The translations under genes and the position numbers were made by a program. Source: JBAZTA01 sp964588175 (GTDB lineage Bacteria > Omnitrophota > Gorgyraeia > Gygaellales > Profunditerraquicolaceae). From it: 44,294 nucleotides of DNA. Positions 33,747 to 42,649 of the stretch are shown in pieces. The notes under the pieces are model-generated. The model was not told the DNA's origin. It saw nothing but the letters and a program-made list of their open reading frames with translations, and did not search any database. Every line of letters starts with the position of its first letter. Position 1 is the first letter of the stretch. The stretch covers positions 1 through 44,294 of the forward strand of contig CAZPNW010000074.1 in the NCBI GenBank assembly GCA_964588175.1. The letters are read 5' to 3'.

Positions 33747-33765
33747 ATAGGAAAAGATTTCCTAT
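33747..33765 (+). promoter_or_regulatory. Hairpin in the nrdJ leader
   Basis: ATAGGAAA (33747-33754) and TTTCCTAT (33758-33765) form a perfect 8-bp stem with a 3-nt loop, seven bases before the GGAGGG ribosome site. It may affect translation or RNA stability. Confidence 0.5.
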
Positions 33766-33781
33766 TAAAGCTGGAGGGAAC

Positions 33782-36073
33782 ATGGGGATAAAGCTTTCCG
33801 AGAATTCCTTGAAGGTATTAGAAAGAAGATATCTTAAAAGAGACCCGTCAGGAAAAGTTATTGAAACTCCAGAGGAAATGTTTCACCGTGTGGCCAAGGC
33901 GATCGCTTCTGCTGATAAGGATTATGGCCAGGATGAGAAAGAGATCTCAAAGCTGGAGGATGATTTTTACCGGGTGATGTCTTCTTTAGAATTTGTGCCG
34001 AATTCTCCCTGTCTTATGAATGCCGGCAAGGAGTTGGGGCAGCTCAGCGCTTGTTTTACGCTTCCTATTGAGGACGCGATGGAGTCGATCTTTGAAACGC
34101 TTAAATCTACCAGCCTCATCCACAAGTCAGGCGGGGGTACCGGTTTTTCTTTTTCCCGCCTTCGCCCGAAGAACGCCGTGGTAAAAACAACCGGAGGTGT
34201 CGCCTCCGGGCCGATATCATTCATGAAAGTTTATGACGCCGCCACTGAAGCGGTCAAGCAGGGGGGCACGCGCCGGGGCGCTAATATGGGTATTTTACGG
34301 GTCGACCATCCGGATATCCTCGAGTTTATAACCTGCAAAGAAAATAACAAGCTCATTACAAATTTTAATATTTCCGTCGCTATTACCGATGAATTCATGG
34401 AAAGCCTGGAAGCCGGCAAGTCGTTCGATCTTATGGATCCTCATACGAATAAGCCGGTCCAGAAAGTGAGCTCCAAAGATGTTTTTGATTTGATCGTAAA
34501 ACAGGCGCATAAGAACGGAGAACCGGGAGTTATTTTTATTGACCGTATTAATGAATATAATCCGACGCCGAAATTGGGAAATATCGAAAGTACTAACCCC
34601 TGCGGTGAACAGCCGCTCCTGCCGTATGAAAGCTGCGATCTGGGTTCTATTAATCTGGACCGTATGTATAAAAAGAAAAATGCCGGTTATGAGGTGGATT
34701 GGGTTAAATTAAGAGAAGTTACCCGCCTTGCGGTGTATTTTCTCGATAATCTTATCGATGTCAATAAATTCCCCCTGCCGCAGATAGAGAAAGCGACGAA
34801 ATTGACCCGTAAGATCGGTTTAGGGGTTATGGGATGGGCAAGCCTGCTTATCCGCCTGGGCATACCGTATAATAGCGATGAAGCAGTTCTCCTCGCGGAG
34901 AAATTGATGGCGTTTATTCTTGATGAGTCAGTTAAGAAATCACAGGAATTAGCCCGTGAAAAAGGCGTTTTCCCCGCATATAAAGGAAGTACCTGGGAAA
35001 AAGAAGGTGTTTCTATCCGTAACGCGACCTTGACCACCATTGCTCCGACGGGAACGATCAGTATTATCGCCGGCCCTTGTTCGTCGGGGGTGGAGCCGCT
35101 TTTTGCGATCGTCTATTACCGTAATGTTATGGATAATGATAAGCTGGTTGAAGTAGAGCCTTTGTTTGAGGAAGTTGCCCGTCAACGAGGGTTTTACAGC
35201 CGTGAATTGATGGAAAAGATCGCTGAAACCGGCTCTTTGCATAATATCGAAGGTATCCCGGAAGATGTTAAAAAACTATTTGTTACCGCGCATGATATCG
35301 CTCCTGAATGGCATGTTAAGATGCAGGCGGCATTTCAGAAATATACCCATAACGCGGTTTCCAAGACCATTAACTTCCCTCATGAGGCTACCCTTGAGGA
35401 TGTGCGTAAAGCTTACTTGTTAGCCTATACGTTAGACTGTAAAGGGATCACGGTTTACCGTGACAGAAGCAGAGAAGAGCAGGTCCTTAATATCTCATAT
35501 AAACAGCCGGCGGTTGTTGTCCAGGAATCAAAGCTGGAAGTAGGAAAGATCGCCCCGCGGCCCCGTCCGGAGGTGATCACCGGTACGACGACGAAAGTAT
35601 CTACCGGCTGCGGTAATTTATATGTGACGATCAATATTGATGAAGAAGGCAAGCCTTTTGAGCTTTTTACTCAGATGGGTAAAGCCGGCGGATGTGCCGC
35701 GTCTCAGCTGGAGGCGCTCGGCCGTCTGGTGTCGCTTGCCTTTCGTTCAGGGATAGAGGTTAAATCGATCATTGAACAGCTGCGGAATATCCGTTGCCCT
35801 TCTCCTTCCTGGGAGAAAGGCCAGAGGATATTTTCCTGTTCCGATGCTATTGCCCGGGTGGTTGAGCGAAGGCTGGTAAACGGCCATCTTCATGTTCACG
35901 CGGCTCCGATGGAGATCGAAAGCAAGGCGATGAAGCATTCCTATACTGAAGAATCCAATAGTGATACGAAATCGCGCGGAGATATTGTCGGTGTCTGCCC
36001 GGATTGCGGGGGGGCGCTCCGTCATGAAGAAGGTTGTGTGAAATGTCAAGCGTGCGGTTTTTCTAAATGTTAA
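33782..36073 (+). CDS. nrdJ: Adenosylcobalamin-dependent (class II) ribonucleotide reductase
   Basis: From the ATG at 33782, with GGAGGG just upstream, the protein is 763 residues. A GTG at 33740 is also in frame but lacks a ribosome site and overlaps the leader hairpin. It reduces ribonucleotides to deoxyribonucleotides using a B12-generated thiyl radical, without oxygen. Seen motifs: FVPNSPCLMNAG, LSACFTLP, SGGGTGFSFSRLRP, GGTRRGANMG and the radical-site NPCGEQPLLPYESCDLGSIN. The C-terminus has the zinc- or redox-type CPDCGG...CVKCQACG pair. No cobalamin riboswitch precedes it; two NrdR boxes do. Confidence 0.96.
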   Translation: MGIKLSENSLKVLERRYLKRDPSGKVIETPEEMFHRVAKAIASADKDYGQDEKEISKLEDDFYRVMSSLEFVPNSPCLMNAGKELGQLSACFTLPIEDAMESIFETLKSTSLIHKSGGGTGFSFSRLRPKNAVVKTTGGVASGPISFMKVYDAATEAVKQGGTRRGANMGILRVDHPDILEFITCKENNKLITNFNISVAITDEFMESLEAGKSFDLMDPHTNKPVQKVSSKDVFDLIVKQAHKNGEPGVIFIDRINEYNPTPKLGNIESTNPCGEQPLLPYESCDLGSINLDRMYKKKNAGYEVDWVKLREVTRLAVYFLDNLIDVNKFPLPQIEKATKLTRKIGLGVMGWASLLIRLGIPYNSDEAVLLAEKLMAFILDESVKKSQELAREKGVFPAYKGSTWEKEGVSIRNATLTTIAPTGTISIIAGPCSSGVEPLFAIVYYRNVMDNDKLVEVEPLFEEVARQRGFYSRELMEKIAETGSLHNIEGIPEDVKKLFVTAHDIAPEWHVKMQAAFQKYTHNAVSKTINFPHEATLEDVRKAYLLAYTLDCKGITVYRDRSREEQVLNISYKQPAVVVQESKLEVGKIAPRPRPEVITGTTTKVSTGCGNLYVTINIDEEGKPFELFTQMGKAGGCAASQLEALGRLVSLAFRSGIEVKSIIEQLRNIRCPSPSWEKGQRIFSCSDAIARVVERRLVNGHLHVHAAPMEIESKAMKHSYTEESNSDTKSRGDIVGVCPDCGGALRHEEGCVKCQACGFSKC

Positions 36074-36090
36074 ATAAACTTTGATGTTCG

Positions 36091-36140
36091 AAAGCGCAAA
36101 GGACAAGGCAAAGAATAGCCTTGTCCTTTACGCTTTTGAG
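36091..36140 (+). terminator. Terminator of nrdJ
   Basis: A 19-bp stem with one mismatch (36091-36109 with 36118-36136) is followed by a short TTTT. It lies 17 bases after the nrdJ stop. Confidence 0.75.
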
Positions 36141-36144
36141 TATA

Positions 36145-36220
36145 TTATCGGTGCGCGCTTGCTGCCCAGAAGGGGCGCACCCAGCATTCCTATTAAGCTG
36201 GGGTGCTGCGCAGCCGATAA
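36145..36220 (+). ncRNA. Candidate three-way-junction RNA or structured dispersed repeat
   Basis: An outer stem (36145-36156 with 36208-36220, one bulge) encloses two hairpins: GCCC/GGGC (36164-36176) and a GCACCCAGC stem (36177-36206). The 76-nt fold lies between the nrdJ terminator and apgM. It matches no RNA family I recognise, and may be a mobile repeat instead of an RNA gene. Confidence 0.4.
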
Positions 36221-36244
36221 CCTAGTATCTAATACGTATCCCCT

Positions 36245-37528
36245 ATGAAAAAGATCATCTACATCATTCTCGACGGTATCGCTGATCAGGCGCTTAAAGA
36301 ATTAGATAATAAAACCCCGCTTGAAGCGGCGCTTACTCCTCAGATGGACCGCCTGGCGCAAAAGGGTATAACGGGCATGGTTTATCCTATGGGAAAGAAT
36401 ATTGTCCCGCAATCTGATACCGCGGTGATCAGTATTTTAGGTTATGATTATCAACGTTATTATACCGGAAGAGGCCCTTTGGAAGCTTTTGCGGAAGGTG
36501 TACCGATGAGCGCGGGAAATTTAGCGTTACGGGTGACCTTTGCATGTGTAGAACCTGATGGCGTAACGCTCAAAGACCGCAGGATGGGGAGAAATCTGAC
36601 GTCTGATGAAGCGAGTGCTCTTGCGCAGGAGATCAATGCCAAGGTTTCTTTGTCGAATGCGACATTTGAATTTAAACATACGGTCGGCCGCTGGGGTGTC
36701 CTGGTTATCCGCGGAATGCATTCAAAGTTGTCAGGATGGGTCACGAATACCGATCCTGCTTATGAACGTGTCGGAAGCTTTAGCCGCCCGTGGGAAAAAG
36801 CACTGCTTCATGTCCCTCAAGCCGTTCCCATGACAGGGCATGAGAATTCTCCGGAAGCGCAGGAAGCAGCAAGCCTTTTGAATGAATTTACGCGGGAATC
36901 ACAGAGGGTCCTCATGGAATCAGCGATAAACAAAAGAAGAATAAACGAGAATAAAATGCCCGCAAATATTATTTTGTCCCGTGATGCGGGCGATCGCCTG
37001 CCTGAGTTTCCCGATATTAATAGTAAGTATAAGATGAAGTTTGGTTGTTTTGTACAAATGCCGGTAGAGCGGGGGATCGCCCTTTTGACGGGAATGCAGA
37101 TCATCGCGATGCCTTCTTCGACCGGCCATTTAGATGTGGATTATCAGATCTGGGCAAAGATAGCCCTCGATGCGCTCCCCCGGTATGACGGGATCTATAT
37201 TCATATTAAAGGCCCTGATGAAGCTGGCCACGACGGAGACCATGTAAGGAAAAAGGAAGTCATTGAGTTGATAGATAAATTCTTTTTCGCCAACCTTATT
37301 GCCCACCTGAATCTAAAAGATTGTATTGTCGCGGTGACCGCTGATCATGCGACGCTTTGTTCCCGTCGGGCTCACTCGGTTGATCCTGTGCCGATCTTGA
37401 TCTCGGGAGGGAAGATCCCTCCTGATGGCTCGATGAGTTTTTCCGAAAAGGCCGCGTTCTTGGGATCTTGCGGAGAAATGATGGGCACGGATATAATTCC
37501 TCTCCTGGTGAAGTCAGCGCAAAAATAG
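36245..37528 (+). CDS. apgM: Cofactor-independent phosphoglycerate mutase, archaeal (ApgM) type
   Basis: The 427-residue protein belongs to the alkaline-phosphatase-like metalloenzymes. ILDGIADQALKELDNKTPLEAA holds the first metal Asp and AVISILGYDYQRYYTGRGPLEA the nucleophile region; HIKGPDEAGHDGD and VAVTADHAT supply later metal ligands. It interconverts 3- and 2-phosphoglycerate, feeding enolase. The length and motifs fit ApgM and not the longer GpmI. No ribosome site is seen upstream of the ATG, which lies 24 bases after the structured element. Confidence 0.93.
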   Translation: MKKIIYIILDGIADQALKELDNKTPLEAALTPQMDRLAQKGITGMVYPMGKNIVPQSDTAVISILGYDYQRYYTGRGPLEAFAEGVPMSAGNLALRVTFACVEPDGVTLKDRRMGRNLTSDEASALAQEINAKVSLSNATFEFKHTVGRWGVLVIRGMHSKLSGWVTNTDPAYERVGSFSRPWEKALLHVPQAVPMTGHENSPEAQEAASLLNEFTRESQRVLMESAINKRRINENKMPANIILSRDAGDRLPEFPDINSKYKMKFGCFVQMPVERGIALLTGMQIIAMPSSTGHLDVDYQIWAKIALDALPRYDGIYIHIKGPDEAGHDGDHVRKKEVIELIDKFFFANLIAHLNLKDCIVAVTADHATLCSRRAHSVDPVPILISGGKIPPDGSMSFSEKAAFLGSCGEMMGTDIIPLLVKSAQK

Positions 37529-37558
37529 CACGTTAATGATAAAGGTTAAAGATTATAT

Positions 37559-37680
37559 GTAGTTAGGTTATGGTTAAGCAGTTAGTTTAGTGGTTAGGTA
37601 AAGTAGTTTGGTTCTAAAACCCAATTACTTTACCCAACAACCAAACAAATAACTTGACCCTAACCTAACTACCATTTTTT
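37559..37680 (+). terminator. Long imperfect hairpin with T-run, between apgM and mnmG
   Basis: GTAGTTAGGTTA (37559-37570) pairs perfectly with TAACCTAACTAC (37661-37672); inside, the GTTAGGTAAAGTA arm also pairs with its partner near 37621-37640. Together they form a long imperfect stem followed by TTTTTT (37675-37680). It probably ends the apgM transcript; it is also long enough to be a small repeat element. Confidence 0.6.
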
Positions 37681-37697
37681 GAATGAAGGTAATAACA

Positions 37698-39563
37698 ATG
37701 GACAGTTACGATATTATAGTTGTGGGAGCGGGGCATGCCGGTATTGAAGCCGCGCTTGCTTGCGCGCGGATGGGGGTAAAGACGCTTATGGTGACCTTGA
37801 ATGAGCGCACCATCGGCCTGATGAGTTGTAATCCCGCTATCGGCGGAGTAGGAAAGGGCCAGTTAGTGAAAGAAATCGACGCCCTAGGCGGCCAGATGGG
37901 GAAAGCTGCTGATGCCTGCGGTATTCAATTCAGGATGCTGAATGCTTCTAAAGGCCCGGCAGTGCAGTCCAGCCGCGCGCAGATCGATATGGAGCTTTAT
38001 AATAATTATATGTGTTCGGTTGTTAAGGAGCAGGAACATTTGACTGTTATTGAGGGAGAGGTTGTCCGTTTATTGGTCGAGAATGCGGTTGTTAAAGGAG
38101 TTTTACTGGCGCCTCAAGGGCCTCTTGCCGCGCGGGCAGTTATTATTTGTCCCGGGACGTTTCTCAACGGTTTGATCCATGTGGGGTTAACGCATACGAG
38201 CGGCGGCAGGATCGCTGAAAAGGCAAGTGTTGATCTGGCAATACATTTTAAAGAATTAGGTTTAAAACTCTTACGTTTTAAAACCGGCACCTGCCCCCGG
38301 CTGGATAAGCGTTCAATCGACCTTTCAAAGTTAATGCTTCAGCATGGAGATGAGCCTCCGCGTCCATTTTCATTTTCCACTGCGTCAATAACGCAAAAAC
38401 AGGTCCCCTGTTATATTACGTATACCAATAAGAAAACCCATAAGATTATCAAGGATAACCTGGATAAATCGCCGTTATATGCCGGGATCATTAAAGCGAC
38501 AGGCGTACGGTATTGCCCTTCTATCGAGGATAAAGTCGTTAAATTCGAGGATCGCCTGCGCCATCAGGTTTTTCTGGAACCGCAAGGATATGAAAGCGAT
38601 GCGGTTTATCCTAATGGGTTATCTACCAGTTTACCTCAGGATGTGCAGCTTGAAATCTTGCATTCTATTGAGGGTTTGGAGAAAGCAGCGGTCATCCGTT
38701 TCGGGTATGGGATAGAACATTCGGTTGTCGAGTCCACGCAACTTTATCCGACAATGGAAACAAAACTGGTCAAGAATCTCTATCTTGCCGGACAGATAAA
38801 CGGTACTACCGGTTATGAAGAAGCAGCCGCGCAAGGCTTGATCGCCGGTATAAACGCAGCGTTGCGGATAAAAGATGAAGAGCCGTTGGTACTTGACCGT
38901 TCTACCGGTTATATCGGAGTATTGCTTGATGATTTAACGACTAAAGGGACTCCTGAGCCGTACCGTATGTTCACCTCGCGCGTTGAATACCGCCTTATTG
39001 TGCGTGAAGATAATGCTGATCTGCGGCTCTGTGAGGACGGTTATCGGATAGGTTTGGTATCAAGAGAGCAACGGGAGCAGACACAAGAGAAAGCCGCGGC
39101 GATCAGCAGGGGGTACAAACTTCTGAAAGTTACTAAAGTCAAGCCTTCTCTTGAGACTAATGCCTGTCTTGAACGTTTTAAGATATCTGCGATCAAGAAA
39201 GTCTTTACACTGGAAGCGCTGCTCAAGCGGCCGCAAATAGATATAGAGAGGCTTAAAAGCCTGGGGCTGGATAAATTAGAAATACCAGAGAATGCTTTAA
39301 AACAAATAGAAATTGAGGTAAAATATAGTGGATTTATAGAGCGGCAGATCTCGGAAGTAGAGAAATTCAAACATTTGGAAAAAATAAGGCTGCCTGAGAG
39401 CCTGGTTTTTACGGATATCCCCGGCTTGTCGCGGGAGATCAGGGAAAAGCTTGCCGGTTTTAAACCTTCGAATTTAGGCCAGGCTTCCCGTATTTCCGGG
39501 GTGACTCCGGCGGCGATCTCCCTTTTGATGGTGTACTTGAAGAAATTCAGGGCAGGAAAATAA
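37698..39563 (+). CDS. mnmG: tRNA uridine 5-carboxymethylaminomethyl modification enzyme MnmG
   Basis: From the ATG at 37698, with GAAGG nine bases upstream, the protein is 621 residues, normal for MnmG/GidA. With MnmE and 5,10-methylene-tetrahydrofolate it modifies the wobble uridine of some tRNAs. It has the FAD motif DIIVVGAGHAG, SCNPAIGGVGKGQLVKEIDALGGQMG, and the C-terminal GLVSREQ region and helical RNA-binding domain (GVTPAAISLLMVYL). The ATG at 37683, given no ribosome site, is rejected. It opens a cluster through phoR with gaps of 3-12 bases. Confidence 0.95.
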   Translation: MDSYDIIVVGAGHAGIEAALACARMGVKTLMVTLNERTIGLMSCNPAIGGVGKGQLVKEIDALGGQMGKAADACGIQFRMLNASKGPAVQSSRAQIDMELYNNYMCSVVKEQEHLTVIEGEVVRLLVENAVVKGVLLAPQGPLAARAVIICPGTFLNGLIHVGLTHTSGGRIAEKASVDLAIHFKELGLKLLRFKTGTCPRLDKRSIDLSKLMLQHGDEPPRPFSFSTASITQKQVPCYITYTNKKTHKIIKDNLDKSPLYAGIIKATGVRYCPSIEDKVVKFEDRLRHQVFLEPQGYESDAVYPNGLSTSLPQDVQLEILHSIEGLEKAAVIRFGYGIEHSVVESTQLYPTMETKLVKNLYLAGQINGTTGYEEAAAQGLIAGINAALRIKDEEPLVLDRSTGYIGVLLDDLTTKGTPEPYRMFTSRVEYRLIVREDNADLRLCEDGYRIGLVSREQREQTQEKAAAISRGYKLLKVTKVKPSLETNACLERFKISAIKKVFTLEALLKRPQIDIERLKSLGLDKLEIPENALKQIEIEVKYSGFIERQISEVEKFKHLEKIRLPESLVFTDIPGLSREIREKLAGFKPSNLGQASRISGVTPAAISLLMVYLKKFRAGK

Positions 39564-39566
39564 GGC

Positions 39567-40238
39567 ATGAAGAAAACAAATGATCATTATCCGCAGCTTA
39601 AAAAATTCTCTTTAGAGAAAGGTTTCGATCTCTTCGGGGTTGCCGATATTACGGAGGTCAAAAAGGAATTCGCGCTTTCTCAGGAAGTAATAAAGGGAAT
39701 GGATCGGGCGGTTTCTGTCGCGGTGAGGCTATCTTCCGGCATCTTGGAAGAGATCATTGATGCTCCCACGCGGCTGTATTTTCATCACTATCGTTGCGCC
39801 AATACTTTTCTTGATCAGGCGGCATTTCAGCTGAGCCAGTATATCCAAAGAAAAGGGTACCGGGCCCTGCCCATCCCTGCTTCACAGATAGTCGATTGGC
39901 AGAAACAATCCGCGCACCTCTCGCATAAAAAGGTCGCGGTACTGGCAGGCTTAGGCTGGTTGGGCAGAAATAACCTGGTAGTCAACAAAAAGCTGGGGGC
40001 GCAATTCCGGCTGGCGACTATTTTGACCGATATGCCGCTTAAGGCTGATAAGCCTGCCGCTGATACCTGCGGGAATTGCCGGGCTTGCGTAGCCGCTTGT
40101 CCTGCCGGGGCGATCAAAGAAAACGCGATTGGCTTTGATCACCAGAGATGTTTTGAGAAATTAAAGGATTTTCAGAAACAGAGGCTCGTGGACCAGTTTA
40201 TTTGCGGGGTATGTGTCACAAACTGCAAGGGAAAATAA
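39567..40238 (+). CDS. QueG-like iron-sulfur protein
   Basis: The 223-residue protein resembles the central part of epoxyqueuosine reductase and reductive-dehalogenase relatives. It contains GLGWLGRNNLVVNKKLGAQFRL and then CGNCRACVAACPAGAI and CxxxL...CGVCVTNC, the ligands of two [4Fe-4S] clusters. True QueG is longer (about 300-380 residues) and has a HEAT-repeat tail, which is absent. Its position three bases after mnmG suggests a role in tRNA modification, but the exact reaction is uncertain. It could instead be a cobalamin-linked reductase. Confidence 0.7.
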   Translation: MKKTNDHYPQLKKFSLEKGFDLFGVADITEVKKEFALSQEVIKGMDRAVSVAVRLSSGILEEIIDAPTRLYFHHYRCANTFLDQAAFQLSQYIQRKGYRALPIPASQIVDWQKQSAHLSHKKVAVLAGLGWLGRNNLVVNKKLGAQFRLATILTDMPLKADKPAADTCGNCRACVAACPAGAIKENAIGFDHQRCFEKLKDFQKQRLVDQFICGVCVTNCKGK

Positions 40239-40241
40239 CCG

Positions 40242-41222
40242 ATGTATTTATTTCTTGTTTTTTTGGTCTTGTTGATGGGAGTCGCGGTCGGTTGGTCGAT
40301 CGGGGCAAATGACGCGGCAAATTCTTTGGGAACCGCCGTCGGATCCCGGGTTTTGAATTTAAAACAAGCGATCCTTTTGATCGTGGTTTTCGGCTTTCTC
40401 GGGGCTTCTTTGCAGGGCTCATATGTAACGCATACCATTGGAAAAGGGATCATTGCGATCGATAAATTAGATAAAACCCTGGCTTTATATGTGGCGATGG
40501 TCGCCATGTTCTCCGCCTGTTTCTGGGTTGTCTTAGCAACCTATCGGAAAATGCCGATTTCAACGAGCCATTCCATTGTCGGTGCAGTTGCCGGGGCCGG
40601 GTTAGCGCTTCAGTCTCCGATCAAGTGGAAAATAATGCTGGATATATTCCTCTGTTGGATCTTTACTCCCCTGGGAGCCGCTATTTTAGGGTATGTGTTT
40701 TACCTTGCCCTAAAGCAAATAGCGCCTTTGATCATTCCTGCGCGTCATTTTCGCGCTACCGTTGCAACTTTGGTTATTTTAAGCGGTTGTTATGTCGCCT
40801 ATACCTGGGGAGCAAACGATGTTGCCAATGCTACCGGTGTTATCGCGGGCGCAGGAATACTTTCCCCCAAAATGAGTGTTGTTTTCGGCGGCCTGGCAAT
40901 CGTCCTGGGGATCATGACGTGGGGATATAAAGTTATAGAAACCATAGGATCAGATATTACCCATCTTCTGCCGCTCATGGCTTTTGCGGCGCAATTAGCC
41001 AGCGCTATTAATGTGCATGTGTACACGTTGTTCGGTATTCCAGTCTCGACAAGCCATTCTATTGTTGGAGCGATCTTCGGCGTGGGTTTGGTTAAAGGTG
41101 TAAAGGTGGTGAACCTGCGGATCATGCGGGAGATCATTATCTGTTGGCTGGCGACACCTTTTATTTCCGGGTTGGTCAGTTTTATTGTTTTGAAGATAAT
41201 TGTATCGTGCATAAAAGTATAA
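40242..41222 (+). CDS. pit: PiT-family inorganic phosphate transporter
   Basis: The 326-residue membrane protein has about ten helices and the duplicated PiT motifs: GANDAANSLGTAVGS near the start and WGANDVANATGVIAG in the second half, each followed by a PISTSHS / PVSTSHSIVG loop. It takes up phosphate with H+ or Na+. It is followed 12 bases later by a PhoU-like gene and then phoB-phoR, forming a phosphate module. Three bases separate it from the QueG-like gene. Confidence 0.94.
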   Translation: MYLFLVFLVLLMGVAVGWSIGANDAANSLGTAVGSRVLNLKQAILLIVVFGFLGASLQGSYVTHTIGKGIIAIDKLDKTLALYVAMVAMFSACFWVVLATYRKMPISTSHSIVGAVAGAGLALQSPIKWKIMLDIFLCWIFTPLGAAILGYVFYLALKQIAPLIIPARHFRATVATLVILSGCYVAYTWGANDVANATGVIAGAGILSPKMSVVFGGLAIVLGIMTWGYKVIETIGSDITHLLPLMAFAAQLASAINVHVYTLFGIPVSTSHSIVGAIFGVGLVKGVKVVNLRIMREIIICWLATPFISGLVSFIVLKIIVSCIKV

Positions 41223-41234
41223 AGGAGGTTTATT

Positions 41235-41903
41235 ATGAAAGAAGTCCGTAATATTTTAGGTTGGTTAGGCATGGCAGAAGAGCATTCTATTTTGCAGGAT
41301 GCTCAAAAACATGTCGATGAGACGTTTAAATGCGTGACGTATTTTGCCGAAGCGGTCAGCGCGTTCATTAAAGGAGACTTGGAGGCAAAAACAATCGCTA
41401 TCGAAAAAGTCAGGGAAAGCGAGCATCAGGCCGATCTCTTGCGTACAAAAATGATCAGCGAGCTTTCCGAGAGCCTGCTTTTGGCTCCTGACCGGGAAGA
41501 CCTGATGCATTTTGTGAAATCATTGGATAAGATCGCTGATTGGACGAATGGCTCCGCCCGCCTCTTGGGGTTTATCGAACAAAAGCTTCCCGATGCTATC
41601 CTGAAAAATATTTCATCCAGCACTGAGTCGATCGTCGCTTCGATCACGAAACTCAAAGACGCCATACAGGCGGTGGTAAAGAACGATCTAAAGAAAACAC
41701 TGCTTGATTGCGCTGATGTCGACCGCTTTGAGCATGAAGCAGACGAGAAAAAGAAGACCTTGATAGAATCGATCATTCACGCCAAACTTGAACCGGCGAC
41801 ATTGTTGTTAAGCTATCAGCTGGCGGAGTATCTTGAAGGCGTAACGGATAAGATCGAGGGTGCCGCTGATTTTATCAAAGTCGTCGCGATAAGGTCGAAA
41901 TAG
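41235..41903 (+). CDS. PhoU-like protein of the DUF47/PiT-associated family
   Basis: The 222-residue all-helical protein has repeats of the PhoU metal motif: RESEHQAD, RFEHEADEKK and YLEGVTDKIEGAADF. This family commonly sits beside PiT transporters and is thought to regulate them. A strong AAGGAGG precedes the ATG. With the following phoB and phoR it suggests that phosphate uptake is controlled by the same module. Confidence 0.9.
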   Translation: MKEVRNILGWLGMAEEHSILQDAQKHVDETFKCVTYFAEAVSAFIKGDLEAKTIAIEKVRESEHQADLLRTKMISELSESLLLAPDREDLMHFVKSLDKIADWTNGSARLLGFIEQKLPDAILKNISSSTESIVASITKLKDAIQAVVKNDLKKTLLDCADVDRFEHEADEKKKTLIESIIHAKLEPATLLLSYQLAEYLEGVTDKIEGAADFIKVVAIRSK

Positions 41904-41950
41904 GAGCGTATTTTAAAGCCTTTGGCCCCCTGTTTGCCCTTAAAAGCCTT

Positions 41951-42646
41951 ATGAAAGATAAGATCCTTATTGTTGATGATGAGAAGGACATCGTGCGTAT
42001 GCTTGAATACAACCTGAAAAAAGAAGGATTCAGGGTTTTGTGCGCTTTTGACGGTGAATCAGCAGTGCGTTTAGCCCGCCATGACCACCCGGATATTATT
42101 ATCTTGGATTTAATGCTCCCTGGTATTGACGGCTTTGAGGTTTGCCGGCAGCTCAAGAGAGACGATGCGACTCATGCGATCCCCCTGGTTATGCTCAGCG
42201 CGAAAGTCCAGGAATCCGATAAGATAGTTGGCCTTGAACTCGGAGCTGACGATTATGTCACGAAGCCTTTCAGCCCGAGAGAATTGATCGCGCGCATAAA
42301 AGCGGTATTGCGGCGCGTGAAAGAAAAAGAATCTTTGGCGCCCCCTGTCGCAATGAAGGGCCTGGTTATTGATCTTGCCCGGGTCATGGTAGAGTCAGAC
42401 GGCAAGCCGGTTACGCTCACTGCGAAAGAATTCGAGCTGCTCAAGAATCTGGTAGCCGCAAGGGGGAGGGTTTTATCGCGGGATTATCTTTTGGATGCTG
42501 TTTGGGGTTTCGACCATGCTGAGCGGATCCAGACCCGCACCGTTGATGTGCATGTCAGGACGCTGCGTAAGAAACTCAAACACCAGGCCAAACGTATTAT
42601 TACCGTGAAAAGTTACGGGTACCGTTTTCTTTTCGATGAGGAATAA
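41951..42646 (+). CDS. phoB: PhoB/OmpR-type response regulator
   Basis: The 231-residue protein has an intact receiver (acidic pair Asp9-Asp10, phospho-acceptor Asp53, Thr/Ser in VMLSA, Lys in TKPF) and a C-terminal winged helix (VTLTAKEFELLKNLVAARGRVLSRDYLLDAVW, VDVHVRTLRKKL, TVKSYGYRF). This is the PhoB-type DNA-binding activator of phosphate genes. It is followed three bases later by the sensor kinase gene and lies downstream of PiT and the PhoU-like gene. Confidence 0.93.
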   Translation: MKDKILIVDDEKDIVRMLEYNLKKEGFRVLCAFDGESAVRLARHDHPDIIILDLMLPGIDGFEVCRQLKRDDATHAIPLVMLSAKVQESDKIVGLELGADDYVTKPFSPRELIARIKAVLRRVKEKESLAPPVAMKGLVIDLARVMVESDGKPVTLTAKEFELLKNLVAARGRVLSRDYLLDAVWGFDHAERIQTRTVDVHVRTLRKKLKHQAKRIITVKSYGYRFLFDEE

Positions 42647-42649
42647 TCC

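Noticed and set aside
33558..33781. Cobalamin riboswitch upstream of the B12-dependent reductase
   Set aside because: No B12-box-like sequence is visible; the leader after the promoter is only about 70 nt.
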